From Legionella bononiensis (GTDB lineage: Bacteria; Pseudomonadota; Gammaproteobacteria; Legionellales; Legionellaceae), in NCBI RefSeq assembly GCF_016786215.1, contig NZ_JADOBG010000011.1, forward strand, positions 62,001 through 126,000: 64,000 bases of DNA. The letters are read 5' to 3'. A program made the translations under genes and the position numbers. Shown piece by piece: positions 47,163-56,857 of the stretch (position 1 is the first letter of the stretch; every line of letters starts with the position of its first letter). The notes beneath the pieces were generated by a model. It did not search any database. It saw nothing but the letters and a program-made list of their open reading frames with translations, and was not told the origin of the DNA.

Positions 47163-48293
47163 ATGGATGTCGCATCATTAAAAATATATAGACTAAACTA
47201 TAAATTACCACAACCTCTTTGTATTGCTACTTATACCTGGACTCACTTAGAAAACATTATAGTCCAACTTCATTATCATGATTTGATTGGCATTGGTGAA
47301 GCGGCTCCCTTTGTCCTGATGACAGGTGAATCATTCGATGATGTTGTTTCGCAACTACAGAAGGTTAAAGATCACCCTATTGATCCGAATGCCGCACCTC
47401 ACGTTTTTTATCAATTTCTCAAGGATCAGGTTAAGAGTTCTCATGCTTCTGCTGCTTTAGATAGTGCTTTTCATGACTTAGTAGGAAAAATAAACAATAA
47501 ACCTGTATACAGGCTTTTTGGCAATGAGACGAAGCGCACCCCCAATAGTTTAACTATACCTATTTTAGATTTAGAAGAAACCCAAGATTTTGCGTTGTCT
47601 ATTCTTAATAATCATCCCCAGGTTCAACTCATAAAGATTAAAATGGATCTTAATACGATTAATCTCAAAACAACGGAATTAATTAAACGTATATTTGCTA
47701 AAGACGTATCTTATGTGATTGATCCCAATCAAAGTTTTAAAGATGCACAACAAGCAATTGAAGTATTAAAAGAAATGCAATCGATTTTAAAATCGGTAAT
47801 TGCGGTTGAACAACCTGTAGCAAAATACGATTATCAAGGATTATTGGAGATAAAAAATCAGCTTGGTGGCATTCAGATTTATGCTGATGAGAGCATCGTG
47901 GGCATGGATGATCTGGAAGAGCTTATTCGTTTGAAGGCGGTCAATGGAATTAATATCAAAATCCAAAAAGCAGGCGGAATTTGGAAAGCACGTCTTATGG
48001 CGCAAAGAGCTCATGAAGCAGGATTAAAGGTAATGGTTGGATGTATGATGGAAAGCCCTTTGGGTGTGGCAGCAGGCATTCATTTTGCAGCATCAATGCC
48101 TAATATCGCATTTACTGATTTAGATAGTGACTTATTTTTATTTAAAGATTTAAAGAATCCTGTTTTTACTCAATTACCCTACATTCAGGGTATGAGAATA
48201 CCCTTCGAAAAGCCTGGTTTAGGAATAGAGATTAATGAGTCTGTTCTGCATCATCTGGCAAAACAAAATGAACTGATTTATGAAGAACTGTAA
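47163..48293 (+). CDS. Dipeptide epimerase (enolase superfamily)
   Basis: 376 residues. The acid-base pair Lys158/Lys160 sits in LIKIKMD; metal ligands are Asp187 (VIDPNQ), Glu216 (VEQP) and Asp242 (YADES), and the second base is Lys266 or Lys269 in NIKIQKAGG. The closing DLDSD (319-323) matches the DxD motif that holds the dipeptide amino group in L-Ala-D/L-Glu epimerases. Spacing is close to that of the Bacillus enzyme as I recall it. It inverts the second residue of a dipeptide, in murein-peptide recycling or in making a peptide product. Its 3' end overlaps the opposite ATP-grasp gene by 16 bases. Confidence 0.88.
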   Translation: MDVASLKIYRLNYKLPQPLCIATYTWTHLENIIVQLHYHDLIGIGEAAPFVLMTGESFDDVVSQLQKVKDHPIDPNAAPHVFYQFLKDQVKSSHASAALDSAFHDLVGKINNKPVYRLFGNETKRTPNSLTIPILDLEETQDFALSILNNHPQVQLIKIKMDLNTINLKTTELIKRIFAKDVSYVIDPNQSFKDAQQAIEVLKEMQSILKSVIAVEQPVAKYDYQGLLEIKNQLGGIQIYADESIVGMDDLEELIRLKAVNGINIKIQKAGGIWKARLMAQRAHEAGLKVMVGCMMESPLGVAAGIHFAASMPNIAFTDLDSDLFLFKDLKNPVFTQLPYIQGMRIPFEKPGLGIEINESVLHHLAKQNELIYEEL

Positions 48294-49546
48294 GGTTCTG
48301 ATTGTATTTTTACCAGAGGTGCATTTTTTAAGCTGAGAAAATCGTGATAGAGAGGATCAAAGCGCGAGTTGCTTAATATCATTGTCGCCGCAATATTAGA
48401 GGGTTTAACTAAAATATCGTATTCTCCACTGGGCTGCATTTGAATTAATTCTCCAGGCTTTACATTCCATTCAATACTCAACTCACTATTCAGTTTGGGT
48501 AATTCAAGACTCAAAACGATTCCATTTTTTTTAGGAACATAACAAAAAAAAGCAAACTCAGTTATTGGTTGGGTTTGAATGGTTAAGGGTCTTTGCAGTC
48601 TTAACATAAAATGAGCCAATTCGAGATTAACTCCTGTCATGCGTTCAATCATGGTCACAACCAAGGCCCCAGAGGGCCTTGCGGCTATCTCCAAAAAAAC
48701 GACTTCATTATTTTGTGTCAGAAACAATTCACAATGAGTCACTCCATCAGGTGGTTGTAACGAGGCAATGATCTGTTGATGCACTACGTTCAATTGGTTC
48801 CAACGCGAATCATGTTCAGGAAGCACGATACTGCCCGTTGGATAGCCCTCTTTAAACAATGCCATAGGCCATAGGTATTCTGAAATGGAAACAAATCGAA
48901 TTTCCTTATTTTCCACAATCGCATCACAATGAAATAAAGTTCCCTCAATAAACTCTTCAATTTGAAAGGAGATTTCTGAATGTGCTATTTGCTCAACATA
49001 AGCGAACCAGTCGTTTCTATTATGTATTTTCTTAAAACTGGCGCTACCGTATAATGCAATCGGTTTTACAGCAAAAGGATAGTTGAATTTTTTTTCCAGC
49101 TCAGTGATGTAACGCACTTTATCGGTAATATATTCTTCTCTATTAAACACCTGGTGATATGGAGTACGAATTCCTTGAGCATCTAATGTATTTTTCATGA
49201 CAATTTTATCAATAAATTTAATTAAGACTTGTTCTCCTTCTCCGTTTAATCCTAAATAATCAATAAGCTTTCCAACAACAAGGATGCATGCTTCGTCGTT
49301 GGTCACTAATCTTAATTGGTTACGACTTATTTCATTTAAATAATGTTCAACTAAGGGTAATGTAGTCTCGAACGATATGGGATCAATCACATGAATTTTT
49401 TCAAAAAAAATCTTTTGCTCTTCATTTAATTGGGCATAAATCGTTGAATTAATGAATAAAATGCTGCGAGTTTCAGAACACTTTAATACACTCAAATCAC
49501 TTTTAAAAGGGGTTATGGCATTAAAAAAAATAGCAACTGAGTTCAT
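48278..49546 (-). CDS. ATP-grasp ligase (amino acid/dipeptide ligase-like)
   Basis: 422 residues. The central ATP-grasp part has PFAVKPIALYGSASF (nucleotide lysine loop), QIEEFIEGTLFHCDAIV, and the metal-binding CELFLTQNNEVVFLEIAARPSGA. The arrangement, with a divergent N-terminal Rossmann-like domain and a C-terminal beta domain, resembles L-amino acid ligases and related carboxylate-amine ligases, which join an acyl phosphate to an amine. It is convergent with the dipeptide epimerase gene. Substrates are unknown. Confidence 0.83.
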   Translation of the reverse strand: MNSVAIFFNAITPFKSDLSVLKCSETRSILFINSTIYAQLNEEQKIFFEKIHVIDPISFETTLPLVEHYLNEISRNQLRLVTNDEACILVVGKLIDYLGLNGEGEQVLIKFIDKIVMKNTLDAQGIRTPYHQVFNREEYITDKVRYITELEKKFNYPFAVKPIALYGSASFKKIHNRNDWFAYVEQIAHSEISFQIEEFIEGTLFHCDAIVENKEIRFVSISEYLWPMALFKEGYPTGSIVLPEHDSRWNQLNVVHQQIIASLQPPDGVTHCELFLTQNNEVVFLEIAARPSGALVVTMIERMTGVNLELAHFMLRLQRPLTIQTQPITEFAFFCYVPKKNGIVLSLELPKLNSELSIEWNVKPGELIQMQPSGEYDILVKPSNIAATMILSNSRFDPLYHDFLSLKNAPLVKIQSEPYSSS

Positions 49547-49691
49547 TTTATCCCTCTACATTCCAAGTAACGACTATGCTCCTGTTGTAATTATATGGCT
49601 AAATTTAAAATCATGTAGCCCGATATCACTCTTTATTATCAATCCTAACCCCATTAGACTAATGACTTATTCCAGACAAAAACGAAAACCA

Positions 49692-50243
49692 ATGCAGAAA
49701 CTTCCTAAAGAATTCTATCAAAGAGACACGGTACAGGTTGCCAAAGACCTATTAGGAAAAGTTCTGGTACATCATGATGAAGGGGTAATCCGTATCGGTA
49801 AAATAGTAGAAGTGGAGGCTTATGTTGGACAACAGGATTTAGCGTCGCATTCGTCGAAAGGGATAACCAAACGTACTGAAGTGATGTATGGGCCTGCTGG
49901 ATTTGCATACATTTATCTGATCTATGGAATGTACTATTGCACTAACGTGGTTACAGAGAAAGAAGGTGTTGGTTCAGCGGTATTAATAAGGGCACTGGAA
50001 CCTGTGCAAAATACCATTGGAAGAACTCAGGGGCCTGGATTATTATCCAGGGCCATGAATATTGATAAAAGTTTGAATCGACATGATTTAACTGGCGACA
50101 CTTTTTATCTAGCGGACACTAATGATCAAACCAACTTCACGATAATGGAAAAACCCAGAATAGGCGTTCACTATGCTAAAGATTGGACTGATAAATTATT
50201 AAGGTTTTATATAAAAGATAATGCGTTTATTTCCAAACCTTGA
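49692..50243 (+). CDS. 3-methyladenine DNA glycosylase (AAG/MPG type)
   Basis: Base-excision repair enzyme removing alkylated purines. Motifs are AKDLLGKVLVHH, IVEVEAYVGQQDLASHS (catalytic Glu) and MYGPAGFAYIYLIYGMYYCTNVV, all characteristic of the AAG family. The frame is open back to 49452, inside the ATP-grasp gene, but the protein starts properly at about 49692 (183 residues) or at 49662 (193). No clear ribosome site chooses between them. Confidence 0.93.
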   Translation: MQKLPKEFYQRDTVQVAKDLLGKVLVHHDEGVIRIGKIVEVEAYVGQQDLASHSSKGITKRTEVMYGPAGFAYIYLIYGMYYCTNVVTEKEGVGSAVLIRALEPVQNTIGRTQGPGLLSRAMNIDKSLNRHDLTGDTFYLADTNDQTNFTIMEKPRIGVHYAKDWTDKLLRFYIKDNAFISKP

Positions 50244-50262
50244 TATCCAGTACAACGTTACA

Positions 50263-50463
50263 CTAGCTGTAATAACCAATTTTCACATGAACCTGATAAT
50301 ATTTGACTTTGTTATTATCGATAAAGCCTCTGGTTTCCAACACTTCAAACCATTCCAGTTTTCCATGAGATTTTGCCGCCATTATTGCATTATCAATGGC
50401 CTTCTCTATACTTTCCTGCGAAGTACCAATTAATTCAATTAATCGATATACTTTATCCGTCAT
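50263..50463 (-). CDS. Dodecin family flavin-binding protein
   Basis: 66 residues with the dodecin pattern: VYRLIELIGTSQESIEKAIDNAI, the Trp in LEWFEVLETRG, and the closing KYYQVHVKIGYYS. Dodecins form 12-subunit shells that store and buffer flavin. The start codon lies one base behind the ccmI stop, so it is likely translated from the ccm operon transcript. Confidence 0.92.
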   Translation of the reverse strand: MTDKVYRLIELIGTSQESIEKAIDNAIMAAKSHGKLEWFEVLETRGFIDNNKVKYYQVHVKIGYYS

Positions 50464-50464
50464 T

Positions 50465-51139
50465 TTACTTACTCCCTAAATTAATTTGATCCTGTGCTTT
50501 TGCAATAGCTTTACGAATAGATTGAGATTCTTCAGATTGTTCTGGCGCCATAACTAACAGGCGTTGCCAATAAGCTATCGCATCTTTGTAATCATGACTC
50601 ATGTAAGCGTTCATGGCAAGCATGGCTAGCGCATCGGGTTGATTAGGATTCTTGTTCAATAGATTCTTAAATACATCTATAATCTCAGCACTAAATTGTT
50701 GATTGTTCATCAACCAGAGACTGTGCGCATAATTCACGGCATACTGTTCATCTTCTGGATTTAAACGATGCGCTTTAGCAAAGGCTTGAGCCGCATTGTT
50801 TGTCTCATTTTGACTGGTATATAACCTACCCAATAAATACCACCCTTTGGCACTCTTTGGACTGTCATCCAGTTTTGCTCTCAATTTATCGATCAATTCC
50901 TGAGGGCTTTTAATTGATTTAAGCACTTGTTGAGCGCGTTGCCGGGATTCATTTTGATGAATATAATCCTGCCACTCTGCAAAACCACCCCAAAAATAAT
51001 AACTGGTAGAAGCCATCAAAAAAATTATCGGCACCAGCACGATACGGGTCAATAAATTACACTTTAAGGGATAAATTATCAGAATACTTGCAGCAATGGT
51101 TATTAAAACCAAAATACTGATTAACCACCATTCATTCAT
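50465..51139 (-). CDS. ccmI: Cytochrome c maturation protein CcmI
   Basis: Chaperone for apocytochrome c in heme ligation. Two N-terminal hydrophobic helices (about 4-24 and 31-50) are followed by a periplasmic TPR-like part (AKGWYLLGRLYTSQNETNNAAQAFAKAHRLNPEDEQ is the clearest repeat, about 95-130). 224 residues is short for CcmI of some species but fits the N-terminal membrane plus TPR form. It overlaps ccmH by 8 bases. Confidence 0.88.
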   Translation of the reverse strand: MNEWWLISILVLITIAASILIIYPLKCNLLTRIVLVPIIFLMASTSYYFWGGFAEWQDYIHQNESRQRAQQVLKSIKSPQELIDKLRAKLDDSPKSAKGWYLLGRLYTSQNETNNAAQAFAKAHRLNPEDEQYAVNYAHSLWLMNNQQFSAEIIDVFKNLLNKNPNQPDALAMLAMNAYMSHDYKDAIAYWQRLLVMAPEQSEESQSIRKAIAKAQDQINLGSK

Positions 51140-51533
51140 AGGATCTTCGCTTAAAACATGTTCGCCAAAAAATCAGGAAGCCCAGCAATAAAAAGACAAA
51201 TGGGCCAAACCATAGTAATAATGTAACTGCCTTTACTGGCGGTTTAAAAAGAATAAAATCACCGTACCGGGAAGTCAGGTAGTCATTGATCTCACTATCG
51301 CTTTTGCCTTCTTGAACCAAGTGATAGACCTGTAAACGTAAATCCTTAGCCAATTCGGCATTTGAATCTGCCAAATCCTGGTTCTGACAGACCAAACATC
51401 GCAAATCTTTTAATAAATGATTAAATTGAGCTTCCTTTCTAGCTGAATCCAGAGGGTATGCGCTGTTGGCAAAACCGACAGGCATGTTCAATAAAATAAC
51501 TAAACTGAAGCATAATAAATAAGCTGCTCTCAT
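51132..51533 (-). CDS. ccmH: Cytochrome c maturation protein CcmH
   Basis: Thioredoxin-like partner of CcmG with the active-site motif LRCLVCQNQ (cysteines near 45 and 48). A signal peptide lies at the start and a C-terminal transmembrane helix at about 90-112. The ATG at 51533 overlaps the ccmG stop (TGATG); the longer frame from 51581 would overlap ccmG more. 133 residues. Confidence 0.94.
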   Translation of the reverse strand: MRAAYLLCFSLVILLNMPVGFANSAYPLDSARKEAQFNHLLKDLRCLVCQNQDLADSNAELAKDLRLQVYHLVQEGKSDSEINDYLTSRYGDFILFKPPVKAVTLLLWFGPFVFLLLGFLIFWRTCFKRRSYE

Positions 51534-52066
51534 CAAACCTGCTCCAATTTCTTCATTAGAGGCATTATATCTTTTGACCATACCTCTTGATTCATTATCC
51601 CAACATGTCGATAACGAATAATACCTTGTTTATCAATAACAAAAGTCTCAGGTGCTCCATAAACGCCTAGATCAATTGCAACCTTGCCTTCGGTATCCTG
51701 AGCCACCAGTTTATAAGGATTACCCCATTGCTCTAACCACCGCAGTGCATCTGCCGATTTATCTTTATAATTTAACCCGTAAACCGGCACCCCTTCACGT
51801 GCCAATTGCAGCATAAAAACCTGTTCTTCAACACAGGCTTCACACCAACTGGCCCAGACATTAAGCAAGACGACCTGATTTCGCAATTGACTTGAACTGA
51901 ATGTCGCCTCAGGATTTTGGAGTTGCGGTAAAGTAAATTCGGGGACTGTCTTTCCAAGCTGAACCGAGGGTAATTGATGCGGATCTAAAGATAGGCCACG
52001 CCAAAGAAAGAAACTCAATAATAAAAACAGAACAACTGGAATTATTCTCCATCCAATAGTTTTCAT
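51533..52066 (-). CDS. ccmG: Thiol:disulfide interchange protein CcmG (DsbE)
   Basis: Membrane-anchored periplasmic thioredoxin that reduces apocytochrome c. One N-terminal helix is followed by the thioredoxin fold with WASWCEACVEE (the CxxC site; the second position is Glu-Ala where many have Val-Pro) and YGAPETFVID with the cis-Pro. 177 residues. It overlaps ccmF by 4 bases. Confidence 0.95.
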   Translation of the reverse strand: MKTIGWRIIPVVLFLLLSFFLWRGLSLDPHQLPSVQLGKTVPEFTLPQLQNPEATFSSSQLRNQVVLLNVWASWCEACVEEQVFMLQLAREGVPVYGLNYKDKSADALRWLEQWGNPYKLVAQDTEGKVAIDLGVYGAPETFVIDKQGIIRYRHVGIMNQEVWSKDIMPLMKKLEQV

Positions 52067-54015
52067 GCCTCTAACTCCTGAGCGCGAACAGCAACTGCTT
52101 TTCTGCTTTTATAATACCTTCTATCAGTCAAGGCCAGAAAACCGCCAGCAAGAATCATAAATCCTCCCCCCCAGATCCAGCGTACAAAAGGTTTATAATA
52201 AAGTCGTACAGACCAGGAGTTATCGGTCAGTGGCTCACCCAAAGCGACGTAGATGTCTCTAAATGGGGTCACGTCTATGGCTGACTCAGTCATAGCCATC
52301 TGTCCAATAGAGTACACTCTTTTTTCAGGATAGATCAGACTGGCTTTGTCATTAAGGGTGATTTTAAACTCGGCTCTTGCTCCTTTATAGTTGGGTCCAA
52401 CCAAATCAGATTGATTAATAAATTCTATTTGATATCCAGCAAGAGAAACTTTAGTGCCAGGCGACATCTGGACATCGTCCTGCACTCCATAGGCAGTGGA
52501 AACCGCAACACCAATAACGGAAGCGGCAACGCCACAATGTGCCACTACCATGCCCCAATAGGCTTGACCAACTCCATCAAGACCTCGTTCCTTGATGCGC
52601 CGAATTACGGCATTCAATGTACTCAATAAAACCCAGAAGGCCAACATCAAGCCCATTAAGGCTGATCCATCAAAATGGCTGGATGTAACCCACAATAAAC
52701 CAACAGGTACTACCAGACTAACAAGAGCGGTCCAGTTTAGTCTTCTGTATACTGCCCTCCAACCATCACTATTCCACTTTAAATGAATCCCGATACCCAT
52801 GATCAACAACATCGGGATCATCAACGGAACGAATACCGCATTAAAATACGGAGCTCCTACAGAAAGTTTACCCAGTCCCAAACCTTCAACCAATAAGGGA
52901 TATACTGTACCCATTAGTACGGTGAGCATAATGACAACCAGAAAAACGTTGTTTAGGAGTAATGCACTCTCCCGAGACAAAGGACTGGGACTGTTGCCAG
53001 TCTGCAGTGTTTGTGCGCGAAACAAAAACAGGAGTAATGAACCACCAATTACAATCAGCAGAAAACCCAAAATAAACAAGCCACGCTGTGGGTCCACAGC
53101 AAAAGCATGCACTGAGGTTAATACTCCAGAACGAACAAGAAAAGTTCCAATGAGGCTTAAAGAGAACGCAGCAATTGCCAATAGCATGGTCCAGGCTTTA
53201 AATTGTTGACGTTGTTCGGTCACGGCAAGAGAATGAAGCAATGCAGTACCGACTAGCCAGGGCATGAATGAAGCATTCTCAACAGGATCCCAGAACCACC
53301 AACCGCCCCAACCTAACTCTCGGTAGGCCCACCAGCTTCCCAGCGTTATGCCTGCTGTTAAACAACACCAGGCGGCCAAAGTCCATGGCCTGGTCCATTT
53401 AGACCAGCTGGCTTCAACTTTACCGGCCCACAAAGCAGCAATGGCAAAAGCAAAAGCCACAGAAAAACCGACATACCCCATGTACAACATGGGTGGATGA
53501 AACAGGAATCCTGGATCCTGTAATAATGGATTCAGATCACGCCCCTGAGTATTTAAAACTTGAAATTGGCGTAAAAAAGGATTTGATGTAGTCAATAAAA
53601 AGAGAATGAAACCTATACTCAGCCATCCCAATACCACCAATACCCGAGTACGCATTTCCTTGTCCAGGCTGGAACTTAAATATCCTACCAGAATCATCCA
53701 GAAACTAAGAATAGCGACCCATAAAAGCATGGAGCCTTCATGCCCACCCCAGACAGCACAGAGTTTATAAAACCAGGGCAATAAAATACTGGAATTACTC
53801 ACTACATATAAAACAGAGAAATCATCACTTAAAAAGCAAAAAGTTAAGCAAATATAGGCAAGACTGACAAACAGAAACTGCAATCCGGCATAGGTTTTAG
53901 CTGAATCCATCCAGGCTTCACGCTTCAGATATAAACCCGCCAAAGGAATTATCGCCAGCATGAGGGCAACAATCAATGCCAGGATTAACGAAAAAAGGCC
54001 AATTTCTGCTATCAT
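52063..54015 (-). CDS. ccmF: Cytochrome c-type biogenesis protein CcmF
   Basis: Large membrane component of the heme ligation complex, 650 residues and some 14-15 helices. The WWD domain reads [20 protein letters not shown]; conserved periplasmic histidines are expected in the flanks ([18 protein letters not shown]). It overlaps ccmE and ccmG by a few bases each. Confidence 0.96.
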   Translation of the reverse strand: MIAEIGLFSLILALIVALMLAIIPLAGLYLKREAWMDSAKTYAGLQFLFVSLAYICLTFCFLSDDFSVLYVVSNSSILLPWFYKLCAVWGGHEGSMLLWVAILSFWMILVGYLSSSLDKEMRTRVLVVLGWLSIGFILFLLTTSNPFLRQFQVLNTQGRDLNPLLQDPGFLFHPPMLYMGYVGFSVAFAFAIAALWAGKVEASWSKWTRPWTLAAWCCLTAGITLGSWWAYRELGWGGWWFWDPVENASFMPWLVGTALLHSLAVTEQRQQFKAWTMLLAIAAFSLSLIGTFLVRSGVLTSVHAFAVDPQRGLFILGFLLIVIGGSLLLFLFRAQTLQTGNSPSPLSRESALLLNNVFLVVIMLTVLMGTVYPLLVEGLGLGKLSVGAPYFNAVFVPLMIPMLLIMGIGIHLKWNSDGWRAVYRRLNWTALVSLVVPVGLLWVTSSHFDGSALMGLMLAFWVLLSTLNAVIRRIKERGLDGVGQAYWGMVVAHCGVAASVIGVAVSTAYGVQDDVQMSPGTKVSLAGYQIEFINQSDLVGPNYKGARAEFKITLNDKASLIYPEKRVYSIGQMAMTESAIDVTPFRDIYVALGEPLTDNSWSVRLYYKPFVRWIWGGGFMILAGGFLALTDRRYYKSRKAVAVRAQELEA

Positions 54016-54443
54016 GAATTCACCTTTTTAGCCAAAGCTGCTTTAACTTCTGGAGGCATATAATTGGCATCGTGTTTTGCTAACACCTGACTGGCTCGAA
54101 AATGGTGCAAATCAATGACCTCACCTTCGGCGACTATTCCCTGACCTTCCCGAAATAAATCAGGGAGTATACCTTTATAAGTTACAGTGATGGTTTTATT
54201 AAAATCTGTAATTTTAAATTGAACTTCCAAGCCTTCCTTAGCTCTTATGATACTGTTTTTTTCAACCATTCCCCCTACACGAACAGGATGAGCCAGCGGC
54301 GCTTCTCCGGCTATGACCTGGGTTGGGGTATAAAATAAACTAATATTTTGTCTTAGAGCATATAACACCAGACCAGAGGCTATAGCTAAAATCGACATAA
54401 AAAAAAGTATCATGAGTAACTTACGCTTTCTTGCCGGGTTCAT
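54012..54443 (-). CDS. ccmE: Cytochrome c-type biogenesis protein CcmE
   Basis: Periplasmic heme chaperone, anchored by an N-terminal helix (about 8-30). The heme-binding motif is KHDANY, with the covalent heme His and the axial Tyr, followed by the family-typical [15 protein letters not shown] and the beta-barrel fold of about 100 residues are as usual. Between ccmD and ccmF. Confidence 0.96.
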   Translation of the reverse strand: MNPARKRKLLMILFFMSILAIASGLVLYALRQNISLFYTPTQVIAGEAPLAHPVRVGGMVEKNSIIRAKEGLEVQFKITDFNKTITVTYKGILPDLFREGQGIVAEGEVIDLHHFRASQVLAKHDANYMPPEVKAALAKKVNS

Positions 54444-54448
54444 AAATT

Positions 54449-54607
54449 TTATCTCTTAAACCATCGTTGCAGTTTTTGACGAGTACGAGTTTTTTGCCGT
54501 TTAATGCCATAAAGATTCATTATCAAGACAAAACCAACCAGTCCGTAGGCAGGCCAAACATAAGCAGAATAACCACCCATTGCCAACCATTCAAAAAATG
54601 GGTTCAT
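54449..54607 (-). CDS. ccmD: Heme exporter protein CcmD
   Basis: 52-residue membrane protein translated from the frame between ccmC and ccmE. The sequence has [20 protein letters not shown] with one transmembrane helix (about 18-34) and a basic tail ([17 protein letters not shown]), exactly as CcmD. It starts at the ATG at 54607 overlapping the ccmC stop (TAATG). CcmD helps release heme-loaded CcmE. Confidence 0.93.
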   Translation of the reverse strand: MNPFFEWLAMGGYSAYVWPAYGLVGFVLIMNLYGIKRQKTRTRQKLQRWFKR

Positions 54608-55356
54608 TAACGCTCTCCTTCGAATTGAATTTTAACCCAGGCTTGTTTCTTTTCCCTGATTAACAATTCATTTCGTGCCTTTTCCAAAATAATCCATAAA
54701 CAATAGAAGAAAAATCCAATCAGAGTAAACAATAATGGATATAACATACTGCTTTCGATTTTAGGTTTTGCAAACGCGGATAAGGTAGCCCCTTGATGCA
54801 AAGTATTCCACCAGTACACTGAGTAATGAATAATAGGTAAATCAATCAAGCCGACCAAAGTGAGTATTGCAATGATTTTATCTCCGTCTTCCTTATTTTT
54901 TACTGCATGATGAGTTGCTAAAATAGCAGCATAAAGCAATAAAAGGACTAATTCAGACGTCAATCGTGCATCCCAAACCCACCAGGCTCCCCACATGGGC
55001 TTACCCCAAATACTGCCAGTTACCAGCGCGAGAAAAGCCATACAAAGACCCAATTGAGCAACCAGGCTAATCAGCAAACCAGCAATTTTAATACGCCAAA
55101 CTAAAAGCAAAACGGCCAAAAAGCCCATCCAGGCATACAGAGCCATTGAGAGGAATGCGCTTGGGACATGTACATAAATTATACGAAACGCATCGCCTTG
55201 TTGATAATCAGGTGGAGCAAATACAAGTCCCCAAATAACACCAATGATTATCGTCAGCAATGCACCTGTCGCTAACCAGGGAATAATTCGCCCTGAAAGA
55301 GTGTAAAATGTTTTAGGTGAGGCTAATTGATATAAAAACTTCCACATAGGAAACAA
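54607..55356 (-). CDS. ccmC: Heme exporter protein CcmC
   Basis: Six-helix membrane protein that attaches heme to CcmE. The WWD motif is GKPMWGAWWVWDARLTSELVL and the histidines are in YVHVPSAFLSM and ILATHHAV. 249 residues; an internal ATG three codons on is an alternative start. L. pneumophila ccmC mutants are reported to be impaired in iron-limited and intracellular growth. Confidence 0.96.
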   Translation of the reverse strand: MFPMWKFLYQLASPKTFYTLSGRIIPWLATGALLTIIIGVIWGLVFAPPDYQQGDAFRIIYVHVPSAFLSMALYAWMGFLAVLLLVWRIKIAGLLISLVAQLGLCMAFLALVTGSIWGKPMWGAWWVWDARLTSELVLLLLYAAILATHHAVKNKEDGDKIIAILTLVGLIDLPIIHYSVYWWNTLHQGATLSAFAKPKIESSMLYPLLFTLIGFFFYCLWIILEKARNELLIREKKQAWVKIQFEGER

Positions 55357-55425
55357 TAAAATCAGAAAAAAGAATCGGATTTTACCATGTCTCAGTGCTT
55401 TCGCAAAATATACCGGACAGATGCA

Positions 55426-56106
55426 TTAATCGACCTGACTGATTCGAACTACTCCCGAAATAGCATAAGGCAAAAAACCTGCTGCAATTAAGGACATAGC
55501 CAGTAATAATGCCAAATACCCATTGATTGGCAGTCCCTGCATGGCAATGTTTAAAGTTCCACTGCCAAATATGAGTAAAGGAAGAGTTAAAGGCAATAAT
55601 ATCAATGCCATTAAGGCTCCCCTTTGATTCACTCCAACACCAAAAGCAGCCGCCAGTGCGCACAGATAGAATAATGCCGGTGTACCGCAGAGCAGACTAA
55701 GGACCAATATCCAGGTTTCCCATACAGAAAAAGAAAATAAAACTGCTACCAAAGGAGACAGCAATAACAAAGGTATCAAATTAAATAACCAATGCGCCAA
55801 AACTTTTGCGCTGACTATAAGGCTCAGCGATTGACCTGAAACCAGCCATTGCTCGATAACACCGTGTTCATAGTCTTGTTGAAACAGTCTCTCCGCTGAG
55901 AGTAACATGGAGAGTAAAATAGCCATCCATATTAAACCGGGTGCTATAGTTCTCATCAGCTGAACTTCTGGTCTTATCGTTAAAGGAAAAATAAAGAGCA
56001 ACATTAAAAAAAATAAACAGGAATTAACCAAATATCTGATTTGCCGCATCTGGATTAACCATTCACGCTTGAATTGGGTTACAAATAATACAAAGCAGGA
56101 ATTCAC
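55426..56106 (-). CDS. ccmB: Heme exporter protein CcmB
   Basis: ABC-transporter membrane subunit of 226 residues with six hydrophobic helices; the QDYEHGVIEQWLVSG part and SLLCGTPALFYLCALAAAFGVG are typical. Pairs with CcmA; together with CcmC and CcmD it releases holo-CcmE. Overlaps ccmA by 4 bases. Confidence 0.95.
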   Translation of the reverse strand: MNSCFVLFVTQFKREWLIQMRQIRYLVNSCLFFLMLLFIFPLTIRPEVQLMRTIAPGLIWMAILLSMLLSAERLFQQDYEHGVIEQWLVSGQSLSLIVSAKVLAHWLFNLIPLLLLSPLVAVLFSFSVWETWILVLSLLCGTPALFYLCALAAAFGVGVNQRGALMALILLPLTLPLLIFGSGTLNIAMQGLPINGYLALLLAMSLIAAGFLPYAISGVVRISQVD

Positions 56107-56705
56107 AGATGATACTCCAAATAGTCATTATCGCTTAAAGGCAAATTTTGGTGCGAAGTAAGTAATACCGTGCCGCCTTGTAATCGATGCTGTTCTATTT
56201 TATTCATCAGTGTCATCAGCGCTGTATGATCTAGAGCCACCAAGGGTTCATCCAACAACCATAGTGCTTTATCCGACATCCATAATCGAAGAAGACCCAC
56301 CTGTCTTCTTTGCCCCGCAGAAAGCAAACCACAAGGTTGATCTAAAAATCGCTCTAGGTGAAACAGTGCAGCCAGTTCAGTGATATTGGTTTTGTTATCC
56401 CCATAATTCAGATCAAACAGACAATTTTCTTTCAGGGTAAGGTAAGGGTTTATTCCTGTTTTATGACCTACAAAACATAGTTCTTTTTGATATGCAGCAC
56501 GTTGTTTGGATATAGGTTGGCCAGCAAAACAAATCCGACCCTGCGAAGGTTGATGCAATCCCGCGATTAACTTGAGTAAGGTGGTTTTTCCGGCTCCATT
56601 GGCCCCTTTCAAATGCAATAGTCCACCCTGGGGCACTTTAAAAGAAACATGATGTAACAGAGGTTGTTCCTGGTAATCAAAATCAAGATCGATAACTTCA
56701 AGCAT
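56103..56705 (-). CDS. ccmA: Heme exporter ATP-binding protein CcmA
   Basis: ABC ATPase of 200 residues. Walker A is GANGAGKTTLLK, the signature LSAGQRRQVG, Walker B ALWLLDEP, and the switch His in LTSHQ. First gene of the ccmABCDEFGHI operon, whose nine genes overlap or nearly touch down to the dodecin gene. The promoter must lie in the 152-base spacer shared with sohB. Confidence 0.95.
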   Translation of the reverse strand: MLEVIDLDFDYQEQPLLHHVSFKVPQGGLLHLKGANGAGKTTLLKLIAGLHQPSQGRICFAGQPISKQRAAYQKELCFVGHKTGINPYLTLKENCLFDLNYGDNKTNITELAALFHLERFLDQPCGLLSAGQRRQVGLLRLWMSDKALWLLDEPLVALDHTALMTLMNKIEQHRLQGGTVLLTSHQNLPLSDNDYLEYHL

Positions 56706-56857
56706 AGGAGTGTATTTTTACCATAAAAAGTGAGACTAACTATAAATAAAAGACAAAACAAGTTTTTTAACTCTCAAACCCTTTATTTTCCCGATTTTTG
56801 TCTTGCGAAGTCCCCCTATGATCGCCATAATCTGTTTTATTTATTTAAAGGTCGACA

